Source of the DNA: Clostridiales bacterium
GTDB taxonomy: Bacteria; Bacillota; Clostridia; Lachnospirales; Lachnospiraceae
Assembly: GCA_012520815.1 (NCBI GenBank)
Contig: JAAYNM010000083.1
Location: 31,508-95,507 of the forward strand
DNA length: 64,000 nucleotides
Reading direction: 5' to 3'
The position numbers and the translations under genes were made by a program. Positions within the stretch are counted from its first letter, which is position 1, and every line of letters begins with the position of its first letter. Below, in pieces: positions 62,068 through 64,000 of the stretch. Below the pieces are notes generated by a model. It was not told the origin of the DNA and searched no databases. It was given only the letters and a program-made list of their open reading frames with translations.

Positions 62068-62070
62068 GGT

Positions 62071-62592
62071 TTACACCTCCTTAAAGCTATTGAAGATCTC
62101 TAGGGCTTTTGCCATCCTAGGATCTAATTCTGTGGTATCACAACCACAACTTCCATGGTTGAGATTCGTGCCACATCTATTACAAATTCCTTTGCAATCA
62201 TTACTGCAAAGAACCTTCATAGGTAAATTCACTAAAATCTCACCGTAAGCAAATCTCTCAGAATCAAATACTGTACCATCCATAAAAACGAATTCATCAA
62301 TATCATCAACTTCTGGTTCATCGCTTAAGTCTACTTCCTTTGAAGCTTTTAACTTAATATTAGTTTTAACGTCCTCCAGACATCTTCCACATGGAATATT
62401 CAGTGTAACATCAATATCGGCTTGGATAAGTATATGCTTATCGCTTACATGCCTGAAAACATAAGAAATTGGGTTCTTTTCTACAATGCTATAACATGTA
62501 ACACCGGTATCAAATTTGTCCATCTCTAGATTAGTCTGCTGACATAATTCTTTACCCTCTTGGGAAAGAAGCGACCATAAATCAATTAACAT
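62071..62592 (-). CDS. yceD: YceD/DUF177 protein
   Basis: A 173-residue protein of the DUF177 family, always next to rpmF in many bacteria and linked to 23S rRNA or large-subunit assembly. The C-terminal cysteine cluster LCSNDCKGICNRCGTNLNHGSC is typical of Gram-positive members. The ATG at 62592 (second choice in the track) has AGAGGT upstream and lies after a consensus promoter, while the track start lies within the promoter region. Confidence 0.92.
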   Translation of the reverse strand: MLIDLWSLLSQEGKELCQQTNLEMDKFDTGVTCYSIVEKNPISYVFRHVSDKHILIQADIDVTLNIPCGRCLEDVKTNIKLKASKEVDLSDEPEVDDIDEFVFMDGTVFDSERFAYGEILVNLPMKVLCSNDCKGICNRCGTNLNHGSCGCDTTELDPRMAKALEIFNSFKEV

Positions 62593-62622
62593 AGCAACCT
62601 CTTTTCTAATCGCACCTTGACA

Positions 62623-62651
62623 ATTATACATACTTAGATTTTATTTGTCAA
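62623..62651 (-). promoter_or_regulatory. Consensus promoter of the yceD-rpmF-plsX operon
   Basis: On the minus strand TTGACA (62646-62651), 17 bases, TATAAT (62623-62628): a perfect sigma-A promoter. Confidence 0.92.
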
Positions 62652-62663
62652 CAATTATTTTGC

Positions 62664-63854
62664 TTAAATAAGTGCGAGTGTTTCCTGGGCAATCTTTAAT
62701 TCTTCGTTAGTTGGAATTACCATTACTTTTACTTTTGAAGAGTCTGTGGAAATCATGGTTTCTTCTCCTTTTTTACTATTTAAGTCTTTATCAACTTCAA
62801 TACCAAGGTAACCCAAGTAATTACAAACATTTTGTCTCACAGAACTGTTGTTTTCACCTACACCAGCTGTAAACACAATAGCATCTACACCATTCATAGC
62901 AGCTGTATATGCACCGATGTACTTAGCAATTCTATATTCATAAGCCTCTAATGCTATCGCCGCCTTATGATTTCCTTCATTTGCAGCATTAATTAAATCC
63001 CTAAAGTCACTAGAAATACCACTAATTCCAAGAACACCAGATTTTTTATTCAAAATACTAATCATCTCATCAATCGTCTTTCCTTCTTTATGAGCAATAA
63101 ATTGAACGACTGCAGGATCAATATCACCACTTCTTGTACCCATAATAAGTCCTTCAAGTGGAGTAAGACCCATACTAGTATCCACACATTGTCCATTGAT
63201 AACTGCTGATACTGAACCTCCATTTCCAACATGACATACTATAACTTTAGAATTATTGGGATCTAAGTTAGCAAATTTAACTGCCTCTTTAGATACATAC
63301 GCATGACTTGTTCCATGGAAACCATATCGTCTCACACCATACTTTTCGTAGTATTCATACGGTATCGCATACATATATGCCTTTTCTGGCATAGTCTGAT
63401 GAAATGCTGTATCAAATACTGCAACGTTAGGAATGCCTGGCATTGCATGTTCACACGCCTCAATACCAATAAGATTTGCTGGGTTATGAATTGGTCCTAA
63501 ATCAAAGAATTCTTTAATAACAGCTTTTACATCTTCGTTAACTATAATTGAATCACTATATTTTTGTCCGCCGTGAAGTACTCTGTGTCCTACAGCAGAA
63601 ATTTCGTTGATATTGGTAATTACGCCATGTTCTGGATCTGCAAGCATCTCAAGAACCATCATTACTGCAACTTTATGGTCTGGCATATCTTTATTAACTT
63701 CCACACTATCTTTTTCTACAGGGGTATGCTTAAGTTTTGATCCTTCTATACCAATTCTTTCGCAAATTCCCTTTGCCATTACTGTATGATTGTCCATATT
63801 AAATAACTGATATTTAAGTGATGAACTACCGCAATTAATAACTAAAATCTTCAT
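62664..63854 (-). CDS. ackA: Acetate kinase
   Basis: AckA makes ATP and acetate from acetyl phosphate, the main energy step of many fermenters. The 396-residue protein has LVINCGSSSLKYQLF, VGHRVLHGGQKYS, RRYGFHGTSHAYVS and FTAGVGENNSSVRQN. AGGAGATTAGAC precedes the ATG. It follows pta on the same strand, 21 bases away. Confidence 0.98.
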   Translation of the reverse strand: MKILVINCGSSSLKYQLFNMDNHTVMAKGICERIGIEGSKLKHTPVEKDSVEVNKDMPDHKVAVMMVLEMLADPEHGVITNINEISAVGHRVLHGGQKYSDSIIVNEDVKAVIKEFFDLGPIHNPANLIGIEACEHAMPGIPNVAVFDTAFHQTMPEKAYMYAIPYEYYEKYGVRRYGFHGTSHAYVSKEAVKFANLDPNNSKVIVCHVGNGGSVSAVINGQCVDTSMGLTPLEGLIMGTRSGDIDPAVVQFIAHKEGKTIDEMISILNKKSGVLGISGISSDFRDLINAANEGNHKAAIALEAYEYRIAKYIGAYTAAMNGVDAIVFTAGVGENNSSVRQNVCNYLGYLGIEVDKDLNSKKGEETMISTDSSKVKVMVIPTNEELKIAQETLALI

Positions 63855-63875
63855 GTCTAATCTCCTTATTATGTA

Positions 63876-64000
<125 letters not shown>

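Overview
The window is a piece of chromosome from a low-GC, Gram-positive anaerobe of the class Clostridia, most likely a Lachnospiraceae-like bacterium. This rests on AT-rich codon use, strong GGAGG ribosome binding sites, gene families and orders typical of Firmicutes (sepF-yggS, rnhB-rbgA-lepB, ylxM-ffh-rpsP-khpA-rimM-trmD-rplS, yceD-rpmF-plsX-rnc-smc-ftsY, rplU-prp-rpmA-obg), short-form HisG with HisZ, the Prp/L27 pair, lexA next to a yneA-like gene, and the pta-ackA pair. The species cannot be named from the sequence alone. There are no rRNA or tRNA genes, insertion sequences, prophage or CRISPR arrays.

Layout. 1-3493 (+): the 3' end of polA, coaE, and a large FtsA-like actin-fold protein with a beta-grasp-like tail. 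3861-12697 (+): a tight run with a small (p)ppGpp synthetase, two pseudouridine synthases, a HAD phosphatase, a YgiQ radical-SAM protein, an SDR dehydrogenase, three poorly known genes (one YdcF-like) and RecU. 12751-16997 (+): a partial histidine operon hisZGDBI behind a consensus sigma-A promoter with repeat elements. 17006-22537 (+): a 46-residue membrane peptide, an O-antigen-ligase-type membrane protein, the paired TIGR03960/TIGR03936 proteins and a short RNase E/G. 22770-24998 (-): a methyl-accepting chemotaxis protein that interrupts an otherwise conserved block. 25150-29430 (+): L21 leader, rplU, prp, rpmA, obg, yhbY, nadD, yqeK, rsfS. 29621-30922: divergent lexA and yneA-like SOS genes with three LexA-box candidates. 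31137-33935 (-): a lipoprotein, a Xer-like recombinase and a TtcA-like enzyme. 34277-34714 (+): a small four-helix membrane protein. 35117-37819 (-): phospholipid genes psd, pssA and a flippase-domain protein. 37952-49760 (-): RluD-like enzyme, lspA, aroB, sepF, yggS, a HlyD-like protein, pgeF, yraN, flhX-like, a FliK-like protein, rnhB and two lepB genes flanking rbgA. 49869-64000 (-): the ribosome/SRP block (rplS, trmD, rimM, khpA, rpsP, ffh, ylxM), ilvA, ftsY, smc, rnc, plsX, rpmF, yceD, ackA and the 3' end of pta.

Most of the window is core housekeeping: ribosome parts and maturation, protein export (Ffh, FtsY, two LepB, LspA), division and chromosome handling (SepF, SMC, YneA-like, FtsA-like), phospholipid synthesis (PlsX, PssA, Psd), histidine and shikimate synthesis, and acetate/ATP formation. 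FliK-like and FlhX-like genes and the chemoreceptor suggest a flagellated cell.

I found no clear undescribed multi-gene system. The best leads are the FtsA-like protein with beta-grasp repeats, the chemoreceptor with a roughly 180-residue acidic/basic cytoplasmic N-terminus, a 5-bp tandem duplication that seems to have cut an acidic tail off a lipoprotein, a hairpin placed exactly between the ribosome binding site and the start of psd, a structured noncoding element near 35000, repeat operators in the hisZ promoter, and the uncharacterised gene trio at 8875-11152.
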